Source: a bacterium (GTDB lineage: Bacteria; Bacteroidota; Ignavibacteria; Ignavibacteriales; Ignavibacteriaceae). Taken from it: a DNA stretch of 64,000 bases. The DNA is taken from NCBI GenBank assembly GCA_016716565.1, contig JADJWC010000003.1, forward strand, positions 186,001-250,000, written 5' to 3'. Position numbers and translations under genes: made by a program. Below the pieces are notes generated by a model. That model saw only the letters and a list, made by a program, of their open reading frames with translations, had not been told where the DNA came from and ran no database searches. The stretch's first letter is position 1, and each line of letters opens with the position of its first letter. Shown piece by piece: positions 10,115 to 20,251 of this stretch.

Positions 10115-11086
10115 TTAGTTGTGCCAAGAATTACCATCATCGGTTGACCTAATAAAATTACCCCAAATTGTTCCTGCATACAAATAACCGAGCCGATCTT
10201 TCATATATGATATCGCTACTGTATCCACGGTATGCGTCCAGGATTCTCCATCATCGGATGTAGAAAAAATTCCATACCCAGTGCCAATAAATAATTTATT
10301 TATCCTATTCGTTATATATTGTGTTGTAGAAGCTGTGCCAAGACCAGAGAGACTCCACGATTTTCCCCCATCAACTGATTTGTGAATTCCGCCACCCCCA
10401 TATATACTACTTGATACTCCACCGGCAAAAAGCATTGAATTGTGTGAATAGAAGGAAGCTACATGAATTTGATATCCAGTTGAGTCCCATGTAATACCCC
10501 TATCAGAAGAGTATAATATTTGTCCTGGGAAATCGAACGAAATTCCTATAATGATAGAACTAGTATCAGGGAAAAAGACATCAAAGATATGATTATCAGT
10601 ATATAACACTTCCCATGTATTTCCTTTATCTGATGATTTATGCAAACCATCTCCTGCAACGTAAATATTTCCATATAAATCTTCTTCGAATTGGTGAATT
10701 AATGTCATCGTAGAACTTAAGGAAATCCACGTATTTCCATTATCCGATGAACGAAGTATATGGGAATTTCCAGATTTGATATATGAAATGAATACGTAAT
10801 CATCTGAAGTTATTTTAATCTCTGTTACACTTGTAATTGAATCGATTAACAAAGTTTGCGAATGCCAGGTGCTTCCTCGATCTGTTGAAATAAACAGGCC
10901 CTCATGAGTTGCTGCAAAAAAATCTCCTTGCGAGTTAATGCCTATTTCATTTATATAGCCACCCGGTGGATTGGTTATATCATTTAATTCTTCTTCGGGA
11001 GGATTTGTCGAATCTTCAGTACAAAATGTTAGAATCAAAACTGTTATTAATGAGAGCAGAATAAAAGATAGTTTATGAGATTTCAA
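10115..11086 (-). CDS. BNR/sortilin-type beta-propeller lipoprotein
   Basis: 323 aa with a lipoprotein signal peptide (ILLSLITVLILTFC, lipobox LTF-C) and then about six to seven blades, each carrying the Asp-box pattern S-x-D-x-G-x-x-W: STDRGSTWHSQ, SSDNGNTWISL, SSDKGNTWEVL-like, SSDRGITWDST, SVDGGKSWSLS, TSDDGESWTHT and STDDGNSWHN at the extreme C-terminus. Such proteins resemble the YCF48/glycosidase-type propellers and are common exported proteins in this phylum. There is no sorting tail, so outer-membrane lipid anchoring is expected. Ligand unknown. Confidence 0.78.
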   Translation of the reverse strand: MKSHKLSFILLSLITVLILTFCTEDSTNPPEEELNDITNPPGGYINEIGINSQGDFFAATHEGLFISTDRGSTWHSQTLLIDSITSVTEIKITSDDYVFISYIKSGNSHILRSSDNGNTWISLSSTMTLIHQFEEDLYGNIYVAGDGLHKSSDKGNTWEVLYTDNHIFDVFFPDTSSIIIGISFDFPGQILYSSDRGITWDSTGYQIHVASFYSHNSMLFAGGVSSSIYGGGGIHKSVDGGKSWSLSGLGTASTTQYITNRINKLFIGTGYGIFSTSDDGESWTHTVDTVAISYMKDRLGYLYAGTIWGNFIRSTDDGNSWHN

Positions 11087-11158
11087 GTTTTTACCTTAAA
11101 ATTATTTACCAAGTATAAATAAGGAGACGGGTCATTGATCCGTCTCTACAATTTTCAA

Positions 11159-12811
11159 TTATGCTTTCAACCTTACCGGTCCTGCTTTCTTCACTTCCTC
11201 CGCAGTTCCATCAGCAAATAGTTTGAAGTTTTCTACAAATCGTGCTGCGAGAGCATCGTATTTTTTCCAGTATTCGTCTTTGTTTCCCCAACTGTTAGAT
11301 GGTTCGAGAACATCTTCGGGAACATCTGGACAAGAGAGAGGTACTTCAAATCCGAACAATTTATCTTTTCTGTATTTAACAGTGTCCAACTTTCCATCAA
11401 GAGCAGCATTTAAAAGATTTCTTGTGTGACGAATGCTTATACGCTTCCCAACTCCGAATCTTCCGCCAACCCAGCCGGTATTTACAAGCCAGACGTTAGC
11501 TTTGTGCTTCAACATTCTTTCTTTTAGCATTTGTGAATATTCATATGGATGACGAACCATAAACGGCGCACCAAAACAAGCCGAGAAAGTTATCTGTGGT
11601 TCAATGCCAAGACCGATTTCTGTTCCAGCAATCTTTGATGTGTAACCGCTGATAAAATGGTATTGAGCTTGTTCGGGATTAAGTTTTGCTATCGGAGGCA
11701 TTACACCTGATGCATCACAAGTCAGGAAAATAATATTCTTTGGATGCTTGTGGACATATCCTTCTTTCACAACATTCGGAATAAAATCAATTGGATAAGA
11801 ACATCGTGTATTCTCAGTGATCATATCATCATCAAGATCAATATGTCTGCTCACCGGATCGTAAACAACATTTTCGAGAATAGTTCCAAATCTTTTTGTT
11901 GTGGCGTAGATTTCAGGTTCAGCTTCTGCTGACAAACGAATCACTTTTGCATAACATCCGCCTTCAAAATTGAAAACTCCATTTGAACTCCAGCCGTGTT
12001 CATCATCACCGATGAGTAATCTGTTTGGATCAGCAGATAATGTAGTTTTACCAGTCCCACTCAATCCAAAGAAGAGCGCAACGTCACCTTTTTTCCCAAC
12101 GTTCGCAGAGCAATGCATTGGAAGCACATCTTCAAATGTTAAAAGGAAATTCAAAACTGTAAAGACTGATTTTTTAATTTCACCGCCGTAAAGTGAATTA
12201 GCAATTATCGCAGTTCGTTCTGCGAAGTTTAAAATAATTCCGGTTTGAGATCTTGTACCATCAATTGATGGATCGAGTTTGAACCCGGGTAAAGCGATAA
12301 CTGTAAAATCGGGAATGAAATTTTTCAATTCGTCTTTGTTAGCGATAGTCAGAAACATATTTCTTGCAAACAAACTATGCCAGGCTTTCTCAGTAATTAC
12401 TCTTACTTTCAATCTATAATCAGGATCAGCACCTGCATAAACATCCTGAACAAATAATTCTTCGCCTTGCAGAAATGCTCTTGCTCTTGCCATAACAGCA
12501 GTGAATTTTTCCTGGCTGAAAGGACGATTGTAAACTCCCCACCAGATTTTATCCTTTGTTGATTGCTCTTCAACAACAAATTTATCTGATGCAGCTCTTG
12601 CAGTGTGAGGTTTTGTGTTCACAAGAAGTGGTCCACCTTTGGAAAGTTTTCCTTCATTTCTGAAAACAGCTTCTTCATATAAAGCTTCATCCGGCAGATT
12701 CCAGAATACACGATCAAGTTCTGTAAATCCCTGGTTCTTCAACCTGAAATCTGAAGCAAGCTCCATCGCCTGCTTGGTTGCCGGAGTATCGAATTCTAAA
12801 TATTTACTCAT
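11159..12811 (-). CDS. pckA: Phosphoenolpyruvate carboxykinase (ATP)
   Basis: Converts oxaloacetate and ATP to PEP, CO2 and ADP (gluconeogenesis, or the reverse anaplerotic reaction). The protein is 550 aa from the ATG at 12811. It has the kinase-1a P-loop [15 protein letters not shown], the metal-binding segment [11 protein letters not shown], and [20 protein letters not shown], all typical of the ATP-type enzyme. The ATG overlaps the stop of the upstream aminotransferase gene (ATGA), which implies translational coupling. A TTG two codons earlier is possible but less likely. A second pckA begins at 62996; the two differ clearly in their N-terminal halves. Confidence 0.95.
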   Translation of the reverse strand: MSKYLEFDTPATKQAMELASDFRLKNQGFTELDRVFWNLPDEALYEEAVFRNEGKLSKGGPLLVNTKPHTARAASDKFVVEEQSTKDKIWWGVYNRPFSQEKFTAVMARARAFLQGEELFVQDVYAGADPDYRLKVRVITEKAWHSLFARNMFLTIANKDELKNFIPDFTVIALPGFKLDPSIDGTRSQTGIILNFAERTAIIANSLYGGEIKKSVFTVLNFLLTFEDVLPMHCSANVGKKGDVALFFGLSGTGKTTLSADPNRLLIGDDEHGWSSNGVFNFEGGCYAKVIRLSAEAEPEIYATTKRFGTILENVVYDPVSRHIDLDDDMITENTRCSYPIDFIPNVVKEGYVHKHPKNIIFLTCDASGVMPPIAKLNPEQAQYHFISGYTSKIAGTEIGLGIEPQITFSACFGAPFMVRHPYEYSQMLKERMLKHKANVWLVNTGWVGGRFGVGKRISIRHTRNLLNAALDGKLDTVKYRKDKLFGFEVPLSCPDVPEDVLEPSNSWGNKDEYWKKYDALAARFVENFKLFADGTAEEVKKAGPVRLKA

Positions 12812-14025
12812 GACCAATCCCTCACTAATTTTCTGTCGCCGATGTAGAGTTCATTTGGTGAATTAGGATCAAGTGCCCATTTCATTCTCTCGATTCCGTC
12901 CTGGATATCTTTGATTGTTCCGCAGTAGCTCAACCTTAAATAACCTTCAAGTCCAAACTCGGCACCGGGAACAGTCAGCACTTGAACTTTATCAATTAAG
13001 AATGCTGAAAGAGCATTTGAACTTTTATTATAAGCACTGAAATCTGCGAAGCAATAAAATGTGCCATCTGGTTTTGTTACTTTGACTCCCTCGAATGAAT
13101 GAAGAAGATCGATCATAACATTTCTGTTATTCTCCAAAGTAACTCTTAATGACTCAACACTGGATTGAATTCCGTTAAGTGCACCGACAGCAGCCTTCTG
13201 CAAAAGAACAGATGGACCGGAAGTCTGATGTCCCTGGATATTGCTCATCGCAGCAATTACTTTTTTATTTCCAACTGCCCATCCAATCCGGAAGCCGGTC
13301 ATTGCATATTGTTTCGATACTCCATTAACGATTATGATCTTGGAGTTTTCATCCTGTTTCTTCGCATACTTTAATGCATTGATTGGCTTTCTTCCATCAA
13401 AAATCAATCGATGATAAATATCATCCATTATCAGCCAGATATCTTTTTTCTCACAGAATTGAACAACATCAGAAATAAATTCTTCGGAATACATTGCACC
13501 GGTTGGATTGTTAGGACTATTAATTATAACAGCTTTAGTATATGAACCAACACGATCTTCAATATCCTTTAATCTAGGATAGAAAGTACCATCCTCTGCT
13601 GGTGCAGGAACAGGAATTGCTCCAATTAATCTTGCCATATCCGGATAACTTACCCAGTACGGTGCAGGAAAAATAACTTCTTCCTGCGGATTAAGAATTG
13701 CTTGCAGCGCAACCATCAATGCCTGTTTGGCTCCACCGGAAGCGATGATGTGTTGAGGTGTTACTTTCCTGTCGTAAAATTCTTCTGTGTATCTGATGAT
13801 TGCTTGTTTGAGTGCAGGTATTCCATCAGCCGGTGCATACCTGACTTCACCTGTATTTACGTGTGCAACGGTTGCCATAATAGCTTCCATCGGTACACGG
13901 GTTTTTGGCTCTCCTCCGCCGAGGTGAATTACCGGGTCACCTTTCTCTTTTAAGATTGCAAACTTTTCATTGAGTGCAAGGGTGGGAGAGGGCTTTATTG
14001 ATTTAGCGATAAGACTTAAGCTCAT
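12808..14025 (-). CDS. Class I PLP-dependent aminotransferase
   Basis: 405 aa, same fold and subgroup as the gene at 5763-6956. Visible are HLGGGEPKTRVP near the N-terminus, ASGGAKQALMVALQAILNPQ, APYWVSYPDMARL, NSPNNPTGAMYSEEF, MDDIYHRLIFDG, and the PLP-Lys in NGVSKQYAMTGFRIGWAVGN. Likely an aspartate or related aminotransferase. Its overlap with pckA suggests a joint role in routing carbon between aspartate/oxaloacetate and PEP; this is inferred from context. The start MSLSLIAKSIKPSPT fits the family. Confidence 0.85.
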   Translation of the reverse strand: MSLSLIAKSIKPSPTLALNEKFAILKEKGDPVIHLGGGEPKTRVPMEAIMATVAHVNTGEVRYAPADGIPALKQAIIRYTEEFYDRKVTPQHIIASGGAKQALMVALQAILNPQEEVIFPAPYWVSYPDMARLIGAIPVPAPAEDGTFYPRLKDIEDRVGSYTKAVIINSPNNPTGAMYSEEFISDVVQFCEKKDIWLIMDDIYHRLIFDGRKPINALKYAKKQDENSKIIIVNGVSKQYAMTGFRIGWAVGNKKVIAAMSNIQGHQTSGPSVLLQKAAVGALNGIQSSVESLRVTLENNRNVMIDLLHSFEGVKVTKPDGTFYCFADFSAYNKSSNALSAFLIDKVQVLTVPGAEFGLEGYLRLSYCGTIKDIQDGIERMKWALDPNSPNELYIGDRKLVRDWS

Positions 14026-14513
14026 ATTTTCAGCCCTGTATTTTGATGATTATTTAAATAATAAAAATTAACCATTGAAAATTATTTGTACTGTAAGCCA
14101 GATACAAGTAAAATCGATATTGATCTGCTTGAGAAATGATAATTATTGTGTTATAAATCCGGCTAACGAAGAATTAATATTTTAGTTTCTTCATTGATAA
14201 ATTGTAAATGACAAATCTGTCATCCTGTTTATAGACTTCTTTAACAGCTCAAATTTTTTCTCCAAAAATGACCTTCGAAAGCGTAGAATTTACATTGTTT
14301 CTTTAGAATTTAGTCTAAAAACAAACTAAATGACAGTATTATGGCGGTATAATTCTTGAAAAAAATCAATCAATTAATAAATCATTAACAAAATTTTGGT
14401 CCAGTCGTATGCAAAATGATACCGCATTAAATATCGTGACAAGTTTTATTTTCAGTGCACTTTTCTTGCTTGTTACCATAGTTTTTTTAGCTTGATAATC
14501 ATTTTTTCCCAAA
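14026..14513. other. Intergenic region with no clear gene
   Basis: About 490 nt between the divergent-facing ends of the aminotransferase and coaD. It is AT-rich. It holds one possible 28-codon ORF (14409-14495, plus strand) that would encode a single hydrophobic helix, but with no ribosome-binding site. It presumably contains the promoter of the aminotransferase-pckA pair. No RNA gene was recognised. Confidence 0.4.
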
Positions 14514-14514
14514 A

Positions 14515-14545
14515 TAAAAAGGGTGTCATCTGACACCCTTTTTTG
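14515..14545 (-). terminator. Rho-independent terminator of coaD (bidirectional form)
   Basis: GGGTGTCA / TGACACCC (14521-14528 and 14531-14538) forms an 8-bp stem, extended by A-T pairs, with A-runs on one side and T-runs on the other, so it could work in both directions. It lies about 20 nt after the coaD stop. Confidence 0.82.
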
Positions 14546-14560
14546 TTTCCAAATTACACC

Positions 14561-15043
14561 CTACATACCTTGAAATTTTTTCTTTAATGCTTCAGCAACA
14601 ATCGGTGGTACAAAATCACTTACATCACTTTTTAAGCTCGCAAGATTTCTGATAATTGTTGAGTTAAGATAAGTGAATTTTTCGTGAGGCATAAGAAAAA
14701 CAGTGGCGATATCATTCGCCAGTTTTCTGTTCATTAATGCCATCTGAAATTCGTATTCAAAATCACTGACTGCACGAAGCCCTCTCAGAATCCCCGATGC
14801 ACCAACAATTTTTGCATGATCAACAACCAATCCGTCAAAGGAATCAACCGATACATTTGGAAATTGCTTGAGACTCTCCTTTAACATATTCACTCTTTCT
14901 TCTGTCGTGAAAAGAGGAGCTTTACCAGGATTTATTGCTACTGTAACTACTACAGCGTCAAAAAGTTCAATTGCTCTTTTAATTAAATCGATGTGTCCAT
15001 AAGTAACCGGATCAAAAGTTCCGGGATATAAAACTTTTCGCAT
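14561..15043 (-). CDS. coaD: Phosphopantetheine adenylyltransferase
   Basis: Fourth step of coenzyme A synthesis: transfers AMP from ATP to 4'-phosphopantetheine. It is 160 aa from the ATG at 15043 (MRKVLYPGTFDPVTYGHIDL). The nucleotidyltransferase GTFDPVTYGH motif with its HxGH-like TYGH is at the start, followed by GLRAVSDFEYEFQMALMNRK and the C-terminal TYLNSTIIRNLASLKSDVSD, all characteristic of CoaD. The length matches the family (about 160 aa). A five-codon upstream extension in the same frame is less likely. Confidence 0.96.
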   Translation of the reverse strand: MRKVLYPGTFDPVTYGHIDLIKRAIELFDAVVVTVAINPGKAPLFTTEERVNMLKESLKQFPNVSVDSFDGLVVDHAKIVGASGILRGLRAVSDFEYEFQMALMNRKLANDIATVFLMPHEKFTYLNSTIIRNLASLKSDVSDFVPPIVAEALKKKFQGM

Positions 15044-15203
15044 ATTTATAACTACCAATAATTTTGTAAATGACTGTGTAAATATTAAACATTAGGAAGA
15101 CTTAACAAAAAATAGCTTTGCTTTTGTGGATATTGATAGGATATTTGTAGAAAAGATTTAAATATTATACTTATATTTTTTTAGATATTTTAAGGAGAAA
15201 ATT

Positions 15204-16046
15204 ATGCGTTGGAAAGGTAGAAGAGAAAGCAGCAATGTCGAGGATCGTCGCGGTGGTTACTCCAAAGGTATGGTTGGTGGTGGCATTGGTAGTATTATTC
15301 TGATTCTCGCGATATATTTTCTTGGTGGTGATCCTTCCCAGATTATGAACACTTCGCAATTTGATAATCAGACAACAACTTCTCCTTATCAGGGAACTGC
15401 TGAGGAAAATGAACTTGCGCAATTTGTCTCAGTAGTTCTTGCAGAAACTGAAGATGTATGGACAGAATTATTCAGGAAAGAAGGATTAACGTATCAATAC
15501 CCGAAACTCGTTCTGTATACCGGAAGCGTTCAATCTGCATGCGGATTTTCAAGTGCCGCGACAGGACCATTCTATTGTCCCGGAGATTATAAATTATACA
15601 TTGATTTGAGTTTTTATGAGGAACTGAGAAATAAATTTAAAGCTCCCGGCGATTTTGCAATGGCGTATGTTATCGCTCACGAAGTCGGGCACCACGTTCA
15701 AACATTACTTGGTATTAATGAAAAAGTAAATTCACTTCGTTCACGAGTGAGCGAAAAAGAGTTCAATAAATATCTTGTTCGTTTGGAATTACAGGCAGAT
15801 TATCTCGCTGGTGTTTGGGCTCATTATGCTGATAGAATCGACTTGCTTGAAGAAGGTGATCTTGAAGAAGCATTGAACGCTGCAAGCGCTGTTGGTGATG
15901 ATAGAATTCAAAAAAGTATGCAAGGTTATGTCGTTCCCGAAAGTTTTACGCACGGCACTTCTGAACAAAGAAAAAGGTGGTTTTATAAGGGATTCAGAGC
16001 CGGGAATCTTGATGATGGTGATACTTTTGATGCGGAAAATCTTTAA
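15204..16046 (+). CDS. ypfJ: Neutral zinc metallopeptidase (YpfJ family)
   Basis: 280 aa. The N-terminus MRWKGRRESSNVEDRRGG is the family signature, followed by one membrane helix (GGIGSIILILAIYFLGG, about 29-45). The peptidase domain has the zinc motif HEVGHHVQTLLG (about 160) and the downstream ELQADYLAGVWAHYAD, which supplies the third ligand. SACGFSSAATGPFYCPGDYK precedes the catalytic helix as expected. It is probably an inner-membrane-anchored protease of unknown substrate. A ribosome-binding site, AAGGAG, precedes the ATG. Transcribed alone. Confidence 0.9.
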   Translation: MRWKGRRESSNVEDRRGGYSKGMVGGGIGSIILILAIYFLGGDPSQIMNTSQFDNQTTTSPYQGTAEENELAQFVSVVLAETEDVWTELFRKEGLTYQYPKLVLYTGSVQSACGFSSAATGPFYCPGDYKLYIDLSFYEELRNKFKAPGDFAMAYVIAHEVGHHVQTLLGINEKVNSLRSRVSEKEFNKYLVRLELQADYLAGVWAHYADRIDLLEEGDLEEALNAASAVGDDRIQKSMQGYVVPESFTHGTSEQRKRWFYKGFRAGNLDDGDTFDAENL

Positions 16047-16109
16047 CTGAATATATGGACATCATTTGAGCGAATTTAAATACTCAATTCTTCACTATCC
16101 CGGATTTCA

Positions 16110-17137
16110 ATGAGAAACCTTCTTTATATGGCAGTTCTTTCTATAATATTCATTATTTCGGCATTTTCCTTTTATCCTCCAAATATCAATTCAAACTTTG
16201 AAATTACTTACTCAAAACTTGTTCGAGTCAATGAATCAGCAAAAATAATTATCACTTCGAAAAGAGAATCTCTGAATCAGTTTAATTTTAAATGGGAAAC
16301 CAACCTTGGCAGAATAGAATCGAATGGCAGTGAAGCAGTATTTCACGCACCCGATTCAACGGGTGAAGCTCGAATTAAATTAGATATTTATTATGGTGAC
16401 AAACTAAGCAAATCAGTTTCATTTAATATTTCTATTTTCAAACAGCTTGTAATTCTTAAAGCTGATGATCTTATCTATGATAACACTAAAGTGATATCAG
16501 AAAATTGGACGCGCTTTCTGCACTATGTGGTTTCAGATAAAATTAAGGCGAGTGTCGGACTAATAGTAAATTCTCTTGAAACTGACGATGAAAGATATTC
16601 CGGTCTGCTGAAGTATCTTAACAGAACTGGTTATATTGAACTATGGATTCATGGTTATGATCATAGGTTGGGGGCGATTGATCCTAATGGCGAGCCGTAT
16701 GATGAATTCCGAAATTCATCTCTCGAATTTCAGAAAGAGCAAATTAAAAAAGCTCTTGATCTTTCAAAGCAGAAACTTGGTTTCACAATGCAAACTTTTG
16801 GAGCACCTGGAAATGCAATTGATGATAACACCAAAATTGCTCTTGATGCTTTCGATGAAATAAAAGTTTGGTTTTTTGGTCAGGAAGGCTCAAATAAACT
16901 TGTTCTGGGCAGGAGTGCAGAAATGAGTATCCGGTAGGGAATCCGGATTTCACATCATTTGTAAAAAACCATGATCAAAAAAGCAGCTACATAGTCTTTC
17001 AGATTCATCCCAACATGTGGAATGAAAATCAATTTAATGAATTCACAAAAATTATTAGCTATCTGAAAGAACAGGAGTTGACTTTTATTTTACCATTCGA
17101 ATTTTATAATATGAAGGTAACAGAAGAAATTAATTAG
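16110..17137 (+). CDS. Exported polysaccharide-deacetylase-like protein, one frameshift as read
   Basis: N-terminal signal sequence (NLLYMAVLSIIFIISAFSFY), an Ig-like region (about 25-110: WETNLGRIESNGSEAVFHAP), then a deacetylase-like barrel with LVILKADDLIYD (metal-binding Asp pair) and ELWIHGYDHRLG (His-x3-His-like). The frame is lost in an A-run at 16921-16923: with one more A it continues as EYPVGNPDFTSFVKNH and QIHPNMWNENQFNEFTKIIS to the TAG at 17135-17137 (about 342 aa). Read literally it stops at 16937. The family is assigned by pattern only; DUF2334-type deacetylases are the nearest match I know. Confidence 0.6.
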
Positions 17138-17223
17138 TTTTGTCTTGCAGCAATACCTGTCGCAAAGCTTCCTACATCCACAATTTTTACCAATTCATTT
17201 TGTAGTTACGTCATAAACACAAA

Positions 17224-18630
17224 CTAATGACGGCGAACCTCACCTGCGATTTTGTAATGCCTTTCAAACTGATGATTCGGATCGTTGTTTGAACAAGTTA
17301 CGTAAAGAAACTTTCCATCCGGAGATAAATCGGCTCCATACAAATGATGAAATGCTTCACTTGTAAATTCCCGCGTAATGCTCCAGCTTTCACCGTTCTT
17401 TGTAATCTCTGTTATTATTGGTTCATGATGCGACACAGTATAGATTTTATTTCCATCCTCTGAAATAGCAGATTGCATCGGGTGTTCTTTAATGACAAGC
17501 TCTTGCAGAATTTGTTTTGTGACCAGATTAATTATGAGCATCAGGCTGGACTTCCTGCAGTTTACATAAAGATATTTGTTGTCCGGTGAAACATATAAGT
17601 GCATTGGTTCGTGAGTTGGATCAACACCAGCAGAAAGCACAATATCATCCTCGAGAACTTCAAGGCTTGCAACATCTACGATAGAAATCCTGTCTTTTGT
17701 CATGTTTCCAACGTAAAGTTTTTTATCATCACTGCTTAACCAGATTGCATGGGGTAATCCTGTTACGGGTAAGCTTATATCAGCTTTTTTAGTCATCGTT
17801 TCCGTATCTATTGCATAAATCACATTATAAATGCTTGGTGCTGTTGATGATCTTGAAACGAAAGCCGTTTTCCCATCATTGGTTATTTGTATCATACCTG
17901 CATTTTCAATTCCGCTTACCTGACCAACAACCTGATTGGTTGCAGCATCAATTTTTAGAAGACGGCCGGCAGCTATCAATGTGACATAATAATAACCGCT
18001 ATGGATTTGAATGTTGTGCGGTGCGTCCGTGACTGATGCAATCTGATCAACATTAATAATCCGTGATACTACATTGTACTGAGCATCAATTTCAAAAATT
18101 TCATCTGAACCTTGATTGCAAACAAATATTTTTTGTCCACCTGAATAAGGTACATTACCGTTATAATCACGAGCTCCTTCATTAATCCAGTTCTTGATTA
18201 TGTCAATTTGAGATTGTGACAACACATTTCTCTGGTAAGGCATTCGTTGATTTTGATCCTCTACACTGCCTGTGATGAGCTGATATAGAAGACTTTTCTC
18301 CGCATTGAAAGGAACTATTGGGCTTCCCCCGTAAACATCATCACCGTGAGTAGTTTTTGTCAGAAGCTTATGTGAATGATTACCTAAAGGTCTGCCAATA
18401 GAACCTTTAATCATCTCAGAAAAGGAAGTTAATTTCAAATCATGATGAGGTTCTGAATTACCATGACAACCTGCATCCAGACAATTCTGGGCAAAGATTT
18501 CCGCAACTTCCTTTTTCTGAAAGCCATTGTTTGTTTCATCAACTAGAGGAACAATTGTTTCTTCATCACATCCAGAAAAAGCAATTATTGATATTAGAAT
18601 TAAAGCAAGAAGATTATAACGGATTCGCAT
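17224..18630 (-). CDS. Lipoprotein with cytochrome-c-like motif and YVTN-type beta-propeller
   Basis: 468 aa, lipoprotein signal (LLALILISIIAFSGC). Near residues 45-60 is EIFAQNCLDAGCHGNSEPHH: a CX4CH variant of the haem-binding motif, in a position where many members of this superphylum have a c-type cytochrome domain. The segment ILSQSQIDIIKNWINEGARD is the end of that domain. Residues about 165-460 form a surface-layer type YVTN propeller (KIFVCNQGSDEIFEIDAQYN, KKLYVGNMTKDRISIVDVAS, KYLYVNCRKSSLMLIINLVT). Probably outer-membrane anchored. It follows the sorted proteins upstream within 11 nt and is likely in the same transcript. Whether haem is bound is inferred from the motif only. Confidence 0.72.
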   Translation of the reverse strand: MRIRYNLLALILISIIAFSGCDEETIVPLVDETNNGFQKKEVAEIFAQNCLDAGCHGNSEPHHDLKLTSFSEMIKGSIGRPLGNHSHKLLTKTTHGDDVYGGSPIVPFNAEKSLLYQLITGSVEDQNQRMPYQRNVLSQSQIDIIKNWINEGARDYNGNVPYSGGQKIFVCNQGSDEIFEIDAQYNVVSRIINVDQIASVTDAPHNIQIHSGYYYVTLIAAGRLLKIDAATNQVVGQVSGIENAGMIQITNDGKTAFVSRSSTAPSIYNVIYAIDTETMTKKADISLPVTGLPHAIWLSSDDKKLYVGNMTKDRISIVDVASLEVLEDDIVLSAGVDPTHEPMHLYVSPDNKYLYVNCRKSSLMLIINLVTKQILQELVIKEHPMQSAISEDGNKIYTVSHHEPIITEITKNGESWSITREFTSEAFHHLYGADLSPDGKFLYVTCSNNDPNHQFERHYKIAGEVRRH

Positions 18631-18640
18631 TTTTAATTTC

Positions 18641-20231
18641 CTATTTAAGTAAAGTCATTTTTATTGATTGGCTGAGATTACCGGCAGAAAGTTTTGCTAT
18701 ATATATTCCGGAAGGAAGATCGGATGCGTTGAATGTTAAATTATGTTCACCCTGTTCAAGAACCTCATTTACCAACTCACTTACTTTTTCTCCCACGAGG
18801 TTGTAAATTGATAAATTTACAAATTCATTAGTCGGAAGATTAAACCTCACATTTGTTGCTGGATTGAACGGATTAGGATAATTCTGCTCAAGTAAGAATT
18901 CAGCTGGTCCTGTCACTTCTACAAAATTTCATCAGGTATTCGCTGCTTCCATCAAAGTCGACTTGTTTTAGTCTGTAGTAGTAACTTCCTGGTTGAACTT
19001 CGCGGTCTATAAAAGAGTAGTCATTAATTTCTGTTGAAGTTCCATTTCCTTCTACAAATCCTATAGTGTAATATTCATTATCAAGTTTTCTCTGTATTTC
19101 AAATCCCTGATTATTTTTTTCTGAAGAAGTAGTCCATTTAAGATTCACATCATCTGCAATTACTTCAGCAGTGAATGAAGAAAGCTCGACCGGAATTGAT
19201 CCATTAAATTTCAAAACATAAAGACCTGTTGACATGTCTGAAATCAAAGTATTGCCTGACGGTAAGTATGGATAACATCCCCACGCACCATCGTAAAATC
19301 CTCCATTACTTGTCGGGTATGTATCGTATTGACCTGCAAGTTGTGGACTTGCCGGATTCGAAATATCGAGTACAACATATCCGGAAGTATAGTAAGAAAT
19401 ATGTGCGTAGTCACCAAGTATGAATAAATTATGTACATAGGAACTAGAACCGGGCATCTGCCAGGTTGGAACAGTCAGATTCCAGCTGCTTCTGTCTTCA
19501 AGATCCCAAACCGTTACATCTCTCACGTTGAACTCTTCAGTTCCGACAAAATATTTTTTATCTTCTGTCATCCAGCCGCTGTGTGCATAAATTCCGGGAA
19601 GATTCATACTAACCGAAAGCAGTTGTGGACTAAATTTATTCGATACATTTATTAAATCATATGAATCTTCAGCGGCTGCAACAACTGTATCATTCCAGAC
19701 ATAAACATCGTGAATATAGTTGCTCCCTGTATAATAAAACGTTCTTGTCGGATTCACAGGATTGCCAAGATCAAGAATATGCATACCTCCGCCATTATTT
19801 GTTCCGATTACATAAGCGTAGCCATTATCAATGTAAATATTATGCGCTCGGGTAAACCAGGTTTCTATAGTATTGACAAGAGTTGCTGTAGCAGGCAGCT
19901 GAGAAAGATCTACAATTTGTAAACCTCTTCCCGTACCGGTTCCTTCAGTGACTATGTATGCATAAGTACTATGAGTTTTAATATCCCGCCATACTGAATT
20001 TGGTCCGGGAATAAAAGCCACCTGAACGGGGAGTGAAGGATTGGTAACATTAATGATTGAAGTCCCGGTCTGGACACCAAGCAAAGCATACTCATTTCCA
20101 AAACCATCTACATATCCCCAGATATCATTATATCCGGCAGAAGGATATTGATTCAGATTACTTAGGAACGTAACATTATTCTGTGCAACCAAAATACCTG
20201 CAGCAAAAAGAATTGTTAAGAGAATTTTCAT
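18641..20231 (-). CDS. Choice-of-anchor-B family protein with T9SS sorting tail, one frameshift as read
   Basis: Signal peptide (MKILLTILFAAGILVAQ), then LVIVD-like repeats of the choice-of-anchor B family (NEYALLGVQTGTSIINVTNP, GLQIVDLSQLP, GGMHILDLGNPVNPTRTFYY, HSGWMTEDKKYFVGTEEF), then a region ELSSFTAEVIADDVNLKWTT. The sorting tail EFLLEQNYPNPFNPATNVRF ends in KMTLLK in a second frame. An extra base in the A-run at 18923-18926 (T-run on the coding strand) separates the two; removing it gives KFVEVTGPAEFLLEQ and one 530-aa protein. It is a paralogue of the next gene. A surface or secreted protein whose role is unknown. Confidence 0.8.
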
Positions 20232-20251
20232 TATGACCTCTGGTTTAATTG

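Noticed and set aside
14409..14495. A 28-codon ORF for a small hydrophobic peptide
   Set aside because: No ribosome-binding site and it lies in AT-rich intergenic DNA, so chance is likely.
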